Assembly: GCA_015055735.1 (NCBI GenBank)
Contig: SVHP01000017.1
Coordinates: forward strand, 1 to 33,173
Length of the DNA stretch: 33,173 nt
Source: Clostridiales bacterium
GTDB taxonomy: Bacteria > Bacillota > Clostridia > Christensenellales > Borkfalkiaceae
Direction: 5' to 3'
Below the pieces are notes generated by a model. The model saw only the letters and a list, made by a program, of their open reading frames with translations. It made no database searches and had not been told where the DNA came from. Shown piece after piece: positions 15,699 to 23,215 of this stretch. The stretch's first letter is position 1. The number at the start of each line of letters is the position of its first letter. The position numbers and the translations under genes are program-made.

Positions 15699-16976
15699 AT
15701 GTTGAATTTGAAATTACCTTATGGTAAAGAAAAAATAGAATTTAACGTAGAGCAAGATAAGATTTTGGGTGTTTTAACTTCAAGTTTAAGTGAGTACCTA
15801 GCAAAGGAAGACAAATATAGCATTGTGGAAAATGCTATGAAAAATCCTATCGGTACGGATAGGCTAGAAAATCTTGCAAAAGAAAAAGATAAGGTTTGCT
15901 TAATAGCGTCTGACCATACTAGACCTGTTCCTAGCAAAGTAATCGTACCACTAATGCTAAAAGCCATTAGAAAGGGCAACCCTAATGCTGATATTACAAT
16001 TTTGATTGCAACGGGCTTGCATCGTACGACTACTAAAGACGAACTAATTGCAAAGTTTGGTGAAGAAATTGTAAAAAAAGAAAAAATCGTTATTCATGAT
16101 TGTGATGATAACGATAATTTGGTGTATATGGGCGACTTGCCTTCCGGTGGTAGGTTTATTCTAAATAAGATTGCAGCAGAAGCAGATTTGCTCGTTTCTG
16201 AAGGTTTTATAGAACCACACTTCTTTGCTGGTTTTTCTGGTGGGAGAAAGAGCGTTTTACCAGGCGTATGTGCAAGGGAAACAGTAATGTTTAATCATAA
16301 TGCAAGTTTTATAAATCACCAAAAGGCAAGGACTGGCGTACTTGAAAACAACCCGATTCACGCCGATATGTTATACGCTGCAAAAAAAGCAAATCTTGCG
16401 TTCATAGTTAACGTTATAATAAACGCTGAACATGACCCCATATTTGCCGTTGCAGGAGACGTCGAAAAAGCACATGCTAAAGGCGTTGAGTTTTTAATGC
16501 AAAAATGCAAAGTGAAAGCAAAAAAGGCAGACGTAGTAATATCTACTAACGGTGGTTATCCGCTCGACCAAAATATTTATCAAGCAGTAAAAGGAATGAC
16601 GGCGGCAGAAACAACTGTTAACGATGGTGGATGTATTATTATGGTAGCAAAAGCTAGTGATGGGCATGGTGGAAAAAACTTCTATCAAACTTTTAAGGAT
16701 TGTGATAGCGTGGGCGAGTTAATGGATAAATTTCTTAAAACACCACCACTAAAAACAGTAGTTGACCAGTGGCAATCGCAAATCCTAGCTAGAGTAATGC
16801 TAAAAGCCAAAGTTATTTTAGTGTCTTCTTGTCCAAAAGATATGGTAGAAGATATGAAAATGGTATATGCTGAAAGTATAGAAGACGCTTTAGAAAAGGC
16901 AAAGATAATATTAAATAAAGACGACTTTAGTTTAACTGTTATACCAGACGGCGTTTCTGTAATAGTAGAAGAATAA
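15699..16976 (+). CDS. larA: LarA-type nickel-pincer racemase
   Basis: The 425-residue protein matches the lactate racemase family in length and motifs. SDHTRP lies at 71-76. H108 (ATGLHR), H174 (EPHFFAGFSGG), K184 (GGRK) and H200 (MFNH) fall on the very residue numbers known for Lactobacillus plantarum LarA: catalytic H108 and H174, cofactor-anchoring K184 and nickel ligand H200. It should therefore be an active enzyme that inverts a 2-hydroxy acid. The family also includes racemases and epimerases of malate, phenyllactate and sugar acids, so lactate is not proved. No larB, larC or larE cofactor genes are in the window. It starts 1 bp after the oxidoreductase gene and ends 1 bp before the ECF gene. 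Confidence 0.9.
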   Translation: MLNLKLPYGKEKIEFNVEQDKILGVLTSSLSEYLAKEDKYSIVENAMKNPIGTDRLENLAKEKDKVCLIASDHTRPVPSKVIVPLMLKAIRKGNPNADITILIATGLHRTTTKDELIAKFGEEIVKKEKIVIHDCDDNDNLVYMGDLPSGGRFILNKIAAEADLLVSEGFIEPHFFAGFSGGRKSVLPGVCARETVMFNHNASFINHQKARTGVLENNPIHADMLYAAKKANLAFIVNVIINAEHDPIFAVAGDVEKAHAKGVEFLMQKCKVKAKKADVVISTNGGYPLDQNIYQAVKGMTAAETTVNDGGCIIMVAKASDGHGGKNFYQTFKDCDSVGELMDKFLKTPPLKTVVDQWQSQILARVMLKAKVILVSSCPKDMVEDMKMVYAESIEDALEKAKIILNKDDFSLTVIPDGVSVIVEE

Positions 16977-16977
16977 T

Positions 16978-17517
16978 ATGAATAAAAATAAAACGTTAAA
17001 AATAACTTATTCCGCTTTCTTTTTGTGTTTAGCGCTAGTGTTGCCGTTTCTTACCGGGCAAATAAAAATTTTAGGCAAAATGCTAAATCTAATGCACGTT
17101 GCAGTCTTTCTATGTGGAATGGTTTGTGGTGGGGAATACGGATTTATTGTTGGGCTAACTGCGCCACTACTTCGTTCTATAACCTTTGGAATGCCCGTAA
17201 TGTACCCTAATGCTATCGGTATGGCGTTTGAACTAGGTGCATACGGGTTAACTTCGGGGCTTGTATTTAAGGCGTTGTATAATATAAAAGGTAGTATCTT
17301 CATTTCTCTAATCGCATCTATGTTAGTCGGGCGAATAGTGTGGGGAATAGCAACCTTGATATTGTATTCTTTTATGGGACAAGCATTTACCTTTGCGTTA
17401 TTTATAAAAGGCGCGTTTGTTGATAGCGTGGTTGGGATAGTTATTCATTTAATCATAATACCTTTGTTAGTATTGATATTAAAAAAGGCAAAGTTAATTC
17501 TTATTGATAAGGAATAG
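16978..17517 (+). CDS. ECF transporter S-component
   Basis: The 179-residue, highly hydrophobic protein has about six membrane segments. It shows family-type features: MHVAVFLCGMVCGG (39-52), PLLRS, and PNAIGMAFELGAYG (77-90). S-components bind a small molecule and share the EcfA/EcfA'/EcfT module encoded elsewhere; no such genes are in the window. Tight coupling to larA (one base between stop and start) suggests the ligand concerns this cluster, either the racemase substrate or a precursor of its nickel-nicotinate cofactor. Neither can be decided from sequence. Confidence 0.8.
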   Translation: MNKNKTLKITYSAFFLCLALVLPFLTGQIKILGKMLNLMHVAVFLCGMVCGGEYGFIVGLTAPLLRSITFGMPVMYPNAIGMAFELGAYGLTSGLVFKALYNIKGSIFISLIASMLVGRIVWGIATLILYSFMGQAFTFALFIKGAFVDSVVGIVIHLIIIPLLVLILKKAKLILIDKE

Positions 17518-17524
17518 TAGAATA

Positions 17525-17531
17525 AAAGGAG
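17525..17531 (+). promoter_or_regulatory. Ribosome site that fixes the second DegT start
   Basis: AAAGGAG, 8 bases before the ATG at 17540. It argues against the upstream TTG. Confidence 0.7.
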
Positions 17532-17539
17532 TAAAAATC

Positions 17540-18787
17540 ATGGAAAAGTTAGCAATTTTTGGTGGCGAAAAGGCAAAGAAAACACCTTATGGCACGGGCA
17601 ATAGATTTAACGGTAACGAATTAAAATATTTAGAAGAAGCATTAAACCAAAATACTTTATTTTATTGGTTTGGCAATATGACTAGAAGATTTTGCGATAC
17701 TTTTGCAAAGATGTACGATTCAAAATATTGCGTGGCGTCTAGTTCAGGGACTTCTGCAATTCACGTGGCTTTGGGCGCTGTGGGCGTAGAACCAGGCGAT
17801 GAAGTTATTACTTCGCCAATTACCGATATGGGTAGCGTTATAGGAATATTGTATCAAAACGCTATACCTGTATTCGCTGATTTAGACCCTTATTCGTTTA
17901 ATATGGACCCAAAATCGGTAAAAGAAAAAATTACCGATAGGACCAAGGCGATAATCGTCGTTCACCTTGCAGGAAATTCTGCTGAAATTGAAGAAATCGT
18001 AAAGATTGCTAAAGAGAAAAATATTTACGTTATTGAAGACTGTGCTCAAGCATATTGTTGTAAATACAACGGAAAATACGTTGGAACGTTTGGCGATATA
18101 GGTTGTTTTAGTCTTAACGACTTTAAGCATATTTCGGCAGGTGATGGCGGTATGCTTATAACCGACGACCAAAAACTATACGAAAGGGCGTTGATGTTTG
18201 CCGATAAAAACTTTAATAGAATAGGTAAGGGTATAAACAAGAGCGTTCCTTTCCTTGCGCCTAACTATCGTATGAACGAATTGACGGCGGCAGTAGGGCT
18301 TGCTCAACTTGAAATCGTTGAAGACCTTTGCGCAAAACGTAAGGTTTACGGCGACGGCTTGACAAACGCGCTTAAAAATATTCAAGGTATTACGCCTATG
18401 AAAGTGCTAGACGAGTGTGAAAGTTCGTACTGGTTCTATTTATTCCGTATAGACGAAAAGCAGTTAGGGGTAAGTAGAAAAGAGTTTGTTGAAGCCCTTA
18501 ACGCCGAAGGGCTTGAAGCGCAAGAAGGGTACATTCCTACTTGTGTATATCAATATCAAATGTTTAAGAATAACACCATTTATCCAGGAAAAACTCAATG
18601 TCCTGTTGACGGTGTGTATGGTAGAAAAATGGAATATCACGATGGCGATTGTCCTATTGCTGAAGAAATACTCTCAACTTCGGTTAGATTAAGCGTAAAC
18701 GAATTCTATACTGAGCAAGACCTTGAAGAAACTATATGCGCAATTCAAAAAGTATGCGAATATTATAGAAATAAGATGATAAAGTAA
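17540..18787 (+). CDS. DegT/DnrJ/EryC1 aminotransferase (second)
   Basis: The start at 17540 is preceded by AAAGGAG (17525-17531) at 8 bases; a TTG at 17504 within the ECF gene would add 12 residues and has no such site. The 415-residue protein has SSGTSAI (68-74), VIEDCAQAY (164-172, D167) and SLNDFKHISAGDGG with K196 as the PLP lysine. The D-F-K-H surrounding differs from the S-S-K-T of the first DegT enzyme in the cluster, suggesting a different substrate. It is the last gene of the tightly packed run; the fucosidase gene follows after 45 bp with its own promoter. Confidence 0.88.
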   Translation: MEKLAIFGGEKAKKTPYGTGNRFNGNELKYLEEALNQNTLFYWFGNMTRRFCDTFAKMYDSKYCVASSSGTSAIHVALGAVGVEPGDEVITSPITDMGSVIGILYQNAIPVFADLDPYSFNMDPKSVKEKITDRTKAIIVVHLAGNSAEIEEIVKIAKEKNIYVIEDCAQAYCCKYNGKYVGTFGDIGCFSLNDFKHISAGDGGMLITDDQKLYERALMFADKNFNRIGKGINKSVPFLAPNYRMNELTAAVGLAQLEIVEDLCAKRKVYGDGLTNALKNIQGITPMKVLDECESSYWFYLFRIDEKQLGVSRKEFVEALNAEGLEAQEGYIPTCVYQYQMFKNNTIYPGKTQCPVDGVYGRKMEYHDGDCPIAEEILSTSVRLSVNEFYTEQDLEETICAIQKVCEYYRNKMIK

Positions 18788-18794
18788 ATCAATT

Positions 18795-18803
18795 ATGTTA
18801 TAA
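18795..18803 (+). promoter_or_regulatory. Extended -10 promoter before the fucosidase gene
   Basis: TGTTATAAT is a perfect extended -10 (TG-n-TATAAT). The -35 region (GATGAT at 18775-18780) is poor, which extended -10 promoters tolerate. It sits 30 bp before the fucosidase start, so that gene can be expressed apart from the cluster. Confidence 0.5.
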
Positions 18804-18832
18804 TATGAACAACTTGCATAAGGAGAAAAATT

Positions 18833-19798
18833 ATGAACAATAAAGAATGGTTTAAGCAAGCGAAATTTGGAATGTTTATACATTGGGGATTGTATAGTTT
18901 ACCAGCAGGCGAATGGAAAGGAAAGAGAACTGATTTACCTGCAGAATGGATAATGACGTATAATAGAATACCAATAAAAGAATACGAACAACTAGCAAAA
19001 GTATTTAATCCAATATACTTCAATGCAGAAGAATGGGTAAAACTAGCAAAAGAAGCAGGAATGCAATACATAGTGTTTACAAGTAAGCACCAAGAAGGTT
19101 TTGCTATGTACAAGTCGGAAGTAGATAGTTATAATATTGTAGATGCAACGCCTTTTGGTCGTGACGTAGTAGCAGAACTAGCAGAGGCTTGTAGAAAGTA
19201 CGATATGAAGTTAGGACTATACTATTCACAAGAATTAGACTTCCACGAAGAACACGGTGGTGGTGTAAACTATATCGACCCATGGCTCGGTTGCGAATGG
19301 GCAAATAACTGGGATTTCCCTGATAAAGAAAAGAAAGACTTAAATATATATCTAGAAAAGAAATCAAAACCACAAATCAAAGAGTTATTGACAAAATACG
19401 GCGATTTGCTTTGCATATGGTGTGATGACCCTTGTGAAATAACAAAAGAACAAAGTCAAGATATATACGATTTAATAAAGAAATATCAACCTGACTGTTT
19501 AGTACCGTCAAGAGTAGGAAACGGACTAGGCGACATATATTCGTTTGCAGACAATAAACTACCTGAAAAGGACTGGGACGGATTAGGTGAAGCGTGCGTT
19601 ACGATGAATCATACTTGGGGATATAAAGGGTATGATAACGATTATAAGAGCGCTGATGAAATATTAGCGATGAAAGAAAAGATAAACGCACACGGAGTAA
19701 ACCTTTTACTCAACGTAAGCCCTGACTATTTAGGAAGAATCCCAGCCCCACAAGTAGAAATCTTAAAAGAAGTTGGTAAGAAATTAAATAATAAATAG
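18833..19798 (+). CDS. GH29 alpha-L-fucosidase, compact, cytosolic
   Basis: The 321-residue protein has the GH29 opening KFGMFIHWG (11-19), PAEWIMT (36-42), SKHQEGF (84-90) and a nucleophile candidate D198 in CIWCDDP, matching the family's W-x-D context. It removes alpha-L-fucose from small glycans. There is no signal peptide and no C-terminal beta-sandwich, and it is about 100 residues shorter than typical members, so it probably acts on imported oligosaccharides. Codons are richer in A-ending forms (ATA, CTA, GCA, GGA, AGA) than in the genes before it, hinting at a separate origin. AAGGAG precedes the ATG. A strong terminator follows at 19806-19843. Confidence 0.88.
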   Translation: MNNKEWFKQAKFGMFIHWGLYSLPAGEWKGKRTDLPAEWIMTYNRIPIKEYEQLAKVFNPIYFNAEEWVKLAKEAGMQYIVFTSKHQEGFAMYKSEVDSYNIVDATPFGRDVVAELAEACRKYDMKLGLYYSQELDFHEEHGGGVNYIDPWLGCEWANNWDFPDKEKKDLNIYLEKKSKPQIKELLTKYGDLLCIWCDDPCEITKEQSQDIYDLIKKYQPDCLVPSRVGNGLGDIYSFADNKLPEKDWDGLGEACVTMNHTWGYKGYDNDYKSADEILAMKEKINAHGVNLLLNVSPDYLGRIPAPQVEILKEVGKKLNNK

Positions 19799-19805
19799 CG
19801 CAACA

Positions 19806-19843
19806 AAAAGCCGTGATTGAAAATAAAATCAATCACGGCTTTT
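19806..19843. terminator. Bidirectional intrinsic terminator
   Basis: A perfect 14-bp stem (AAAAGCCGTGATTG at 19806-19819, its complement at 19830-19843) with a 10-base loop. The flanking A and T runs serve both strands, between the convergent fucosidase and flavin-reductase-like genes. Confidence 0.9.
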
Positions 19844-19860
19844 AATATATTTAATAAAAA

Positions 19861-20796
19861 TTACTTTTTATTCTTTTTGTTTTTTTCTTGAGCACGTTTG
19901 TCGCTTATTATTTTCATTTCCACTTCGGTAATGAGTGTGACGTTGTTTTCTTTAGCCCAACTTACGCAACCTTTAAGTACTAACGGCAAGAATACTCTAG
20001 GAACGCCAAGTACGGTTAAAAGCGCTTCATCGGTGAACTTAACCACGTCGTCAACTCTATCGGCAGCGTATCTAACCGATTCGAGAGAAGCTTGTCTAAC
20101 TTGAAGCAATTCTGCGCGCATTTTAGTTTTTCTATGATACCAGAAATTTTTGCTATCACGGTATCCATAGTCAACAGGTAGTGGTGGGAAGTCTTTAGAT
20201 CTAACGCCGTTAATAATAGCGTCGCTATATTTTTTCTTCATTAAAATTTTATCTATTTTCAAGATAAAGTGCGCACCAAATTTACTAGTTATACCATTAA
20301 AATCGTGGTAAGGTGGCTCGTATCCGTTTAAGCACCCAGGTAAATCTTTGTCAGCGCCGTCAAGTTCTCTAACCCAAGTACACTCTATAACTTGTATAGC
20401 GTCAGTTAAAACGTGTGGGCGTTTTTCGCCCGTTTCTTCTTCCACTAAGCCAGGCTCAAGCTTAAATTTACATTTAGGCATTTTTTCGCTAGGTTTATCG
20501 CCAGGCCACGAAAGTTTAACAGCTTCCTTAAAGGTAGCAGGTTTATCGTCTATAAAACTTATCGCACACTTGCCCGTCCTTAAAATATTTTGGGCAGTGT
20601 TAGACGAGTTACGGCATGAAAGTAACATCGCATAATAGTCCTTGCCTGCAACGTAGTAAGGTTGGATAAGCGAATACGGACCAAGCGTTGTCGAACCGTC
20701 CTCACAAAGCGTACTGATAACTACCGTCGGCATTGGAAAAAATAAGGACGTTTGATAAAAGTTATCTACAATTCTCAAATTTTCAAAACTACTCAT
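19861..20796 (-). CDS. Flavin-reductase-like protein with C-terminal PCP_red-like domain
   Basis: The 311 residues appear to form two parts. Residues about 15-195 resemble the split-barrel FMN-binding flavin reductase family (PTVVISTLCEDGSTTLGPYS at 23-42, a LLSCRNSSNTAQNI segment and GKCAISF at 75-81). Residues about 248-302 (FTDEALL, GVPRVFLPLVLKGC, AKENNVTLIT) resemble the small helical PCP_red domain, known from the C-terminus of light-independent protochlorophyllide reductase subunit B and also found in non-photosynthetic proteins. The tail is lysine-rich. Its role is unknown; FMN-dependent reduction is the best guess. AAGGAGAG precedes the ATG on the minus strand. It is transcribed alone toward the shared terminator. 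Confidence 0.7.
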   Translation of the reverse strand: MSSFENLRIVDNFYQTSLFFPMPTVVISTLCEDGSTTLGPYSLIQPYYVAGKDYYAMLLSCRNSSNTAQNILRTGKCAISFIDDKPATFKEAVKLSWPGDKPSEKMPKCKFKLEPGLVEEETGEKRPHVLTDAIQVIECTWVRELDGADKDLPGCLNGYEPPYHDFNGITSKFGAHFILKIDKILMKKKYSDAIINGVRSKDFPPLPVDYGYRDSKNFWYHRKTKMRAELLQVRQASLESVRYAADRVDDVVKFTDEALLTVLGVPRVFLPLVLKGCVSWAKENNVTLITEVEMKIISDKRAQEKNKKNKK

Positions 20797-20825
20797 AAAA
20801 CTCTCCTTAAACTGTTATTATAACT

Positions 20826-20854
20826 ATATTAACACCTTTACCAAAAATAGTCAA
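20826..20854 (-). promoter_or_regulatory. Putative promoter of the flavin-reductase-like gene
   Basis: On the minus strand TTGACT (20849-20854) and TAATAT (20826-20831) are 17 bp apart, with TG one base before the -10. The -35 is 5 of 6 and the -10 only 3 of 6. Confidence 0.4.
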
Positions 20855-20889
20855 GTTAAAAACTAATCGGCTAGATTACTATACTGAAT

Positions 20890-20918
20890 AAAAAACTCCC
20901 TATCACGTGAGTAGGGAG
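20890..20918 (-). terminator. Intrinsic terminator of the XRE gene
   Basis: Read on the minus strand, CTCCCTA (20918-20912) pairs with TAGGGAG (20902-20896) across a 9-base loop, followed by six T (20895-20890). It starts 5 bases after the XRE stop codon. Confidence 0.8.
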
Positions 20919-20922
20919 AGTT

Positions 20923-21129
20923 CTATGCGTCGGCTTTTCCTATTAAGTAATCAACACTAACGTCAAAAAAAGTGGCAAGGGCTATCAACTGAGAAATGCT
21001 GGGTTCACTGTGCCCACTTTCCCAATGCGATACTGCCATTTTAGAAGTATTAACTAGCTTTCCTAGTTCTAATTGTGAAATTTTTCTTTCTATTCTTAAT
21101 TCTTTTAATCTCGTTCTAAACAGTGCCAT
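20923..21129 (-). CDS. Small XRE-family transcription regulator
   Basis: The 68-residue protein is a single helix-turn-helix domain of the HTH_3/Cro-CI type: LKELRIERKISQLELGKLV, then SKMAVSHWESGHSEPS as the recognition region, ending at VDYLIGKADA. There is no sensor or dimerisation domain. No clear Shine-Dalgarno precedes the ATG on the minus strand, so translation may be weak or leaderless. It is divergent from the BspA-like lipoprotein gene, and the 110 bp between them hold two matching palindromes, the obvious candidate operators. Autorepression together with control of the lipoprotein is the simplest model. Confidence 0.85.
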   Translation of the reverse strand: MALFRTRLKELRIERKISQLELGKLVNTSKMAVSHWESGHSEPSISQLIALATFFDVSVDYLIGKADA

Positions 21130-21138
21130 ATCGTGATT

Positions 21139-21155
21139 GTAACAAAATTTGTTAC
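21139..21155. promoter_or_regulatory. Palindrome O1 (candidate XRE operator)
   Basis: GTAACAAAATTTGTTAC is a 17-bp inverted repeat 9 bp upstream of the XRE start codon. Its arms (GTAACAAA/TTTGTTAC) are nearly identical to those of the palindrome at 21169-21185, 30 bp away centre to centre. Confidence 0.7.
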
Positions 21156-21162
21156 GAAATAC

Positions 21163-21191
21163 TTGACAGTAACAAAAATTGTTACTATAAT
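21163..21191 (+). promoter_or_regulatory. Consensus promoter with palindrome O2 as spacer
   Basis: TTGACA (21163-21168) and TATAAT (21186-21191) are both perfect consensus hexamers. The 17-bp spacer is exactly the inverted repeat GTAACAAAAATTGTTAC (21169-21185). A repressor bound there would cover the RNA polymerase site. It drives the BspA-like gene, whose ribosome site AAGGAGG is at 21228-21234. Confidence 0.85.
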
Positions 21192-21239
21192 AATTATATA
21201 TTACACTTCTATGCGTAATTTATACTTAAGGAGGTTTTT

Positions 21240-23021
21240 ATGAAAAGAAAACTAGTAACAATTTTAACTTTATGCGTAATGATTTGCGCATTATTAACAA
21301 GCTTAACTGCTTGTAGCACGTTGGATAGTTTGTTGGAAGATTTAGATACTGAAAGCTTGCTACATACTCACGTTTATAACCAAAAAGTTGCAACTGAAAA
21401 CTATCTAGCAAACGACGCAACTTGTCTTGAAAAAGCAACCTATTATTTTTCTTGCGAATGTGGGGACGTTGGTAGTACTACTTTTGAACAAGGTTTTGGC
21501 AAGCACGAATATAGCGATTGGGTAAGTAACGGAGATAATACTCATACTAAAACCTGCGCTCTTGATAGCACGCATGTTTTAACCGAAGATTGTAGTGGTG
21601 GCAGTGCAACTCGTTCAGAAAAGGCTATTTGCAATGAGTGTAACACTGAATATGGCGAAATACTTGGACCATCATTAGAAAATTTATTCAAATACACCTT
21701 AAACGAAGATAACAGTTCTTACACTGTAAACGTTTTTGATATGGAAATTGGCTTAAAATTTTTTGAAAGTATTGATAGTGCTAAAGATTTGTTTGTAGAT
21801 TATGAAGAAATAATATCTATAAAAGAAATCACAATTCCTTCTAAATATAAAGGTTTACCTGTGACAGCAATTGGTGATTTTGCATTTATATTTATGGGTA
21901 TTGAAAATATTACTATCCCAAACACTATAACAAAAATAGGCATGGGGGCGTTCGCTTATTGCAGTTCATTAACAAGTATAACAATCCCAGAAAGTGTAAC
22001 GTCTATTGGTGAACAAGCGTTCGAGTGTCCTAAATTAATAGAAGTAATTAATAAATCGCCAAGTATAACGGTAATAAAAGGATATAGAGCAGAAGATGAT
22101 ATCGATCCTAGTGGTGGATTGGGTGCATATGCATTAAGCGTATCTAATTGTGAAGATAATTATATTTCTAAATTATCTGTTGATGAAAATAATTTTATTA
22201 TTTATACTGATGGGGAAGATAAGATACTTGTTGCAAACAATGATTTAAAAGTGGATATGGGAATTTTATTCTTTGGTAATGAAATTCTTCCTGATAACTC
22301 TACTATTTCAAAAATAGACTTAGTAATACCTAATGGTATAACAAAGATAAATCCTCTTGCTTTCATCTTAAACACTGAGTTGAAAACAGTAGAGATTCCA
22401 AATAGTGTGACATCTATTGGTGAACAAGCGTTTTTTTGTTGCTGTTCATTAGAAGAAATAGAAATTCCAAACACTGTAACTTCTATTGGAGAAGGTGCGT
22501 TCTCTAATTGCAGTTCATTAACAAGTATAACAATCCCAGATAGTGTAACTTCTATTGGTGATTGGGCGTTCGAAGATTGCGATTCATTAAGAAGTATAAC
22601 AGTAGATGAAAATAATACTACATATAAATCAATAGATGGAAATTTGTATAGTAAAGATGGAAAGACTTTAATACAATATGCAATAGGCAAAACAGCAACG
22701 TCCTTTACTATTCCTGACACTGTAACTTCTATTGGAGAAGGTGCGTTCGAAGATTGCAGTTCATTAACAAGCGTAATAATCCCAAATAGTGTAACAACTA
22801 TTGGTTCTGATGCGTTCTATGGTTGTGATTCATTAACAAGTATAACAATTCCAGATAGCGTAACATTTATTGGTATGATGGCATTCGCTTATTGCGATTC
22901 ATTACAAACAATTTATTGTGAAGCAACAGCAAAGCCAAGCGGTTGGGATAGATATTGGGATAGAAAAGTTGCTGAAACCTATAATCAATACAACGTTGTT
23001 TGGGGATACAATGGAAACTAA
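21240..23021 (+). CDS. BspA-like leucine-rich repeat lipoprotein
   Basis: The 593-residue protein has a lipoprotein signal peptide with lipobox LTAC (22-25), so C25 should be lipidated and the protein surface-bound. Residues about 41-142 hold paired cysteines (C62, C72/C74, C106, C118, C131/C134) in short extracellular zinc-ribbon-like units found in other clostridial surface proteins. From about 190 on, BspA/LRR_5 repeats of about 23 residues follow (VTSIGEQAF, then C-S-S-L, then IPDSV), interrupted by a non-repeat insert around 275-370. Such proteins mediate adhesion or protein binding. The gene has a consensus promoter overlapping a palindrome and the divergent XRE gene next to it, so its expression is probably switched. 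A terminator follows at 23048-23078. Confidence 0.92.
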   Translation: MKRKLVTILTLCVMICALLTSLTACSTLDSLLEDLDTESLLHTHVYNQKVATENYLANDATCLEKATYYFSCECGDVGSTTFEQGFGKHEYSDWVSNGDNTHTKTCALDSTHVLTEDCSGGSATRSEKAICNECNTEYGEILGPSLENLFKYTLNEDNSSYTVNVFDMEIGLKFFESIDSAKDLFVDYEEIISIKEITIPSKYKGLPVTAIGDFAFIFMGIENITIPNTITKIGMGAFAYCSSLTSITIPESVTSIGEQAFECPKLIEVINKSPSITVIKGYRAEDDIDPSGGLGAYALSVSNCEDNYISKLSVDENNFIIYTDGEDKILVANNDLKVDMGILFFGNEILPDNSTISKIDLVIPNGITKINPLAFILNTELKTVEIPNSVTSIGEQAFFCCCSLEEIEIPNTVTSIGEGAFSNCSSLTSITIPDSVTSIGDWAFEDCDSLRSITVDENNTTYKSIDGNLYSKDGKTLIQYAIGKTATSFTIPDTVTSIGEGAFEDCSSLTSVIIPNSVTTIGSDAFYGCDSLTSITIPDSVTFIGMMAFAYCDSLQTIYCEATAKPSGWDRYWDRKVAETYNQYNVVWGYNGN

Positions 23022-23047
23022 AAATTTATAGTTTAATAAGATTTATA

Positions 23048-23078
23048 AAAACGGTGGATAAAAAGTCTACCGTTTTTT
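23048..23078 (+). terminator. Intrinsic terminator of the BspA-like gene
   Basis: AAAACGGTGGA (23048-23058) pairs with TCTACCGTTTT (23066-23076) with one G-U pair and a 7-base loop, followed directly by T residues. Confidence 0.85.
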
Positions 23079-23085
23079 AGTTTGT

Positions 23086-23194
23086 AAAAAATACATCAAT
23101 TTTCAGTTAGTGAAAAACAAATTTATTTAACTTTACAAAAAAAGACTAAAAACGACATTTTTCACTTTTAATTTTTGTATATTTGTGTTAGAAT
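23086..23194 (+). promoter_or_regulatory. Possible promoter and small dyad before the DUF1538 gene
   Basis: An extended -10-like TGTTAGAAT lies at 23086+100 to 23194, that is 23186-23194, 22 bp before the start; no good -35 was found. Upstream, TTTTCA (23100-23105) and TGAAAA (23111-23116) form a short inverted repeat. Both calls are weak. Confidence 0.3.
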
Positions 23195-23215
23195 AGTAAA
23201 AATAGAGAAACGGAA

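Noticed and set aside
17504..17539. TTG start extending the second DegT protein by 12 residues
   Set aside because: AAAGGAG at 17525-17531 points to the ATG at 17540, and the MEKLAIFGG start is typical of the family.
22202..22720. 172-codon minus-strand frame in the BspA-like gene
   Set aside because: It is antisense to repeated LRR units; the repetition of the real gene keeps the frame open.
21900..22900. Regularly spaced repeats suggesting a CRISPR-like array
   Set aside because: The roughly 69-bp period is three bases times 23 residues of the BspA leucine-rich repeat; units vary and stay in frame.
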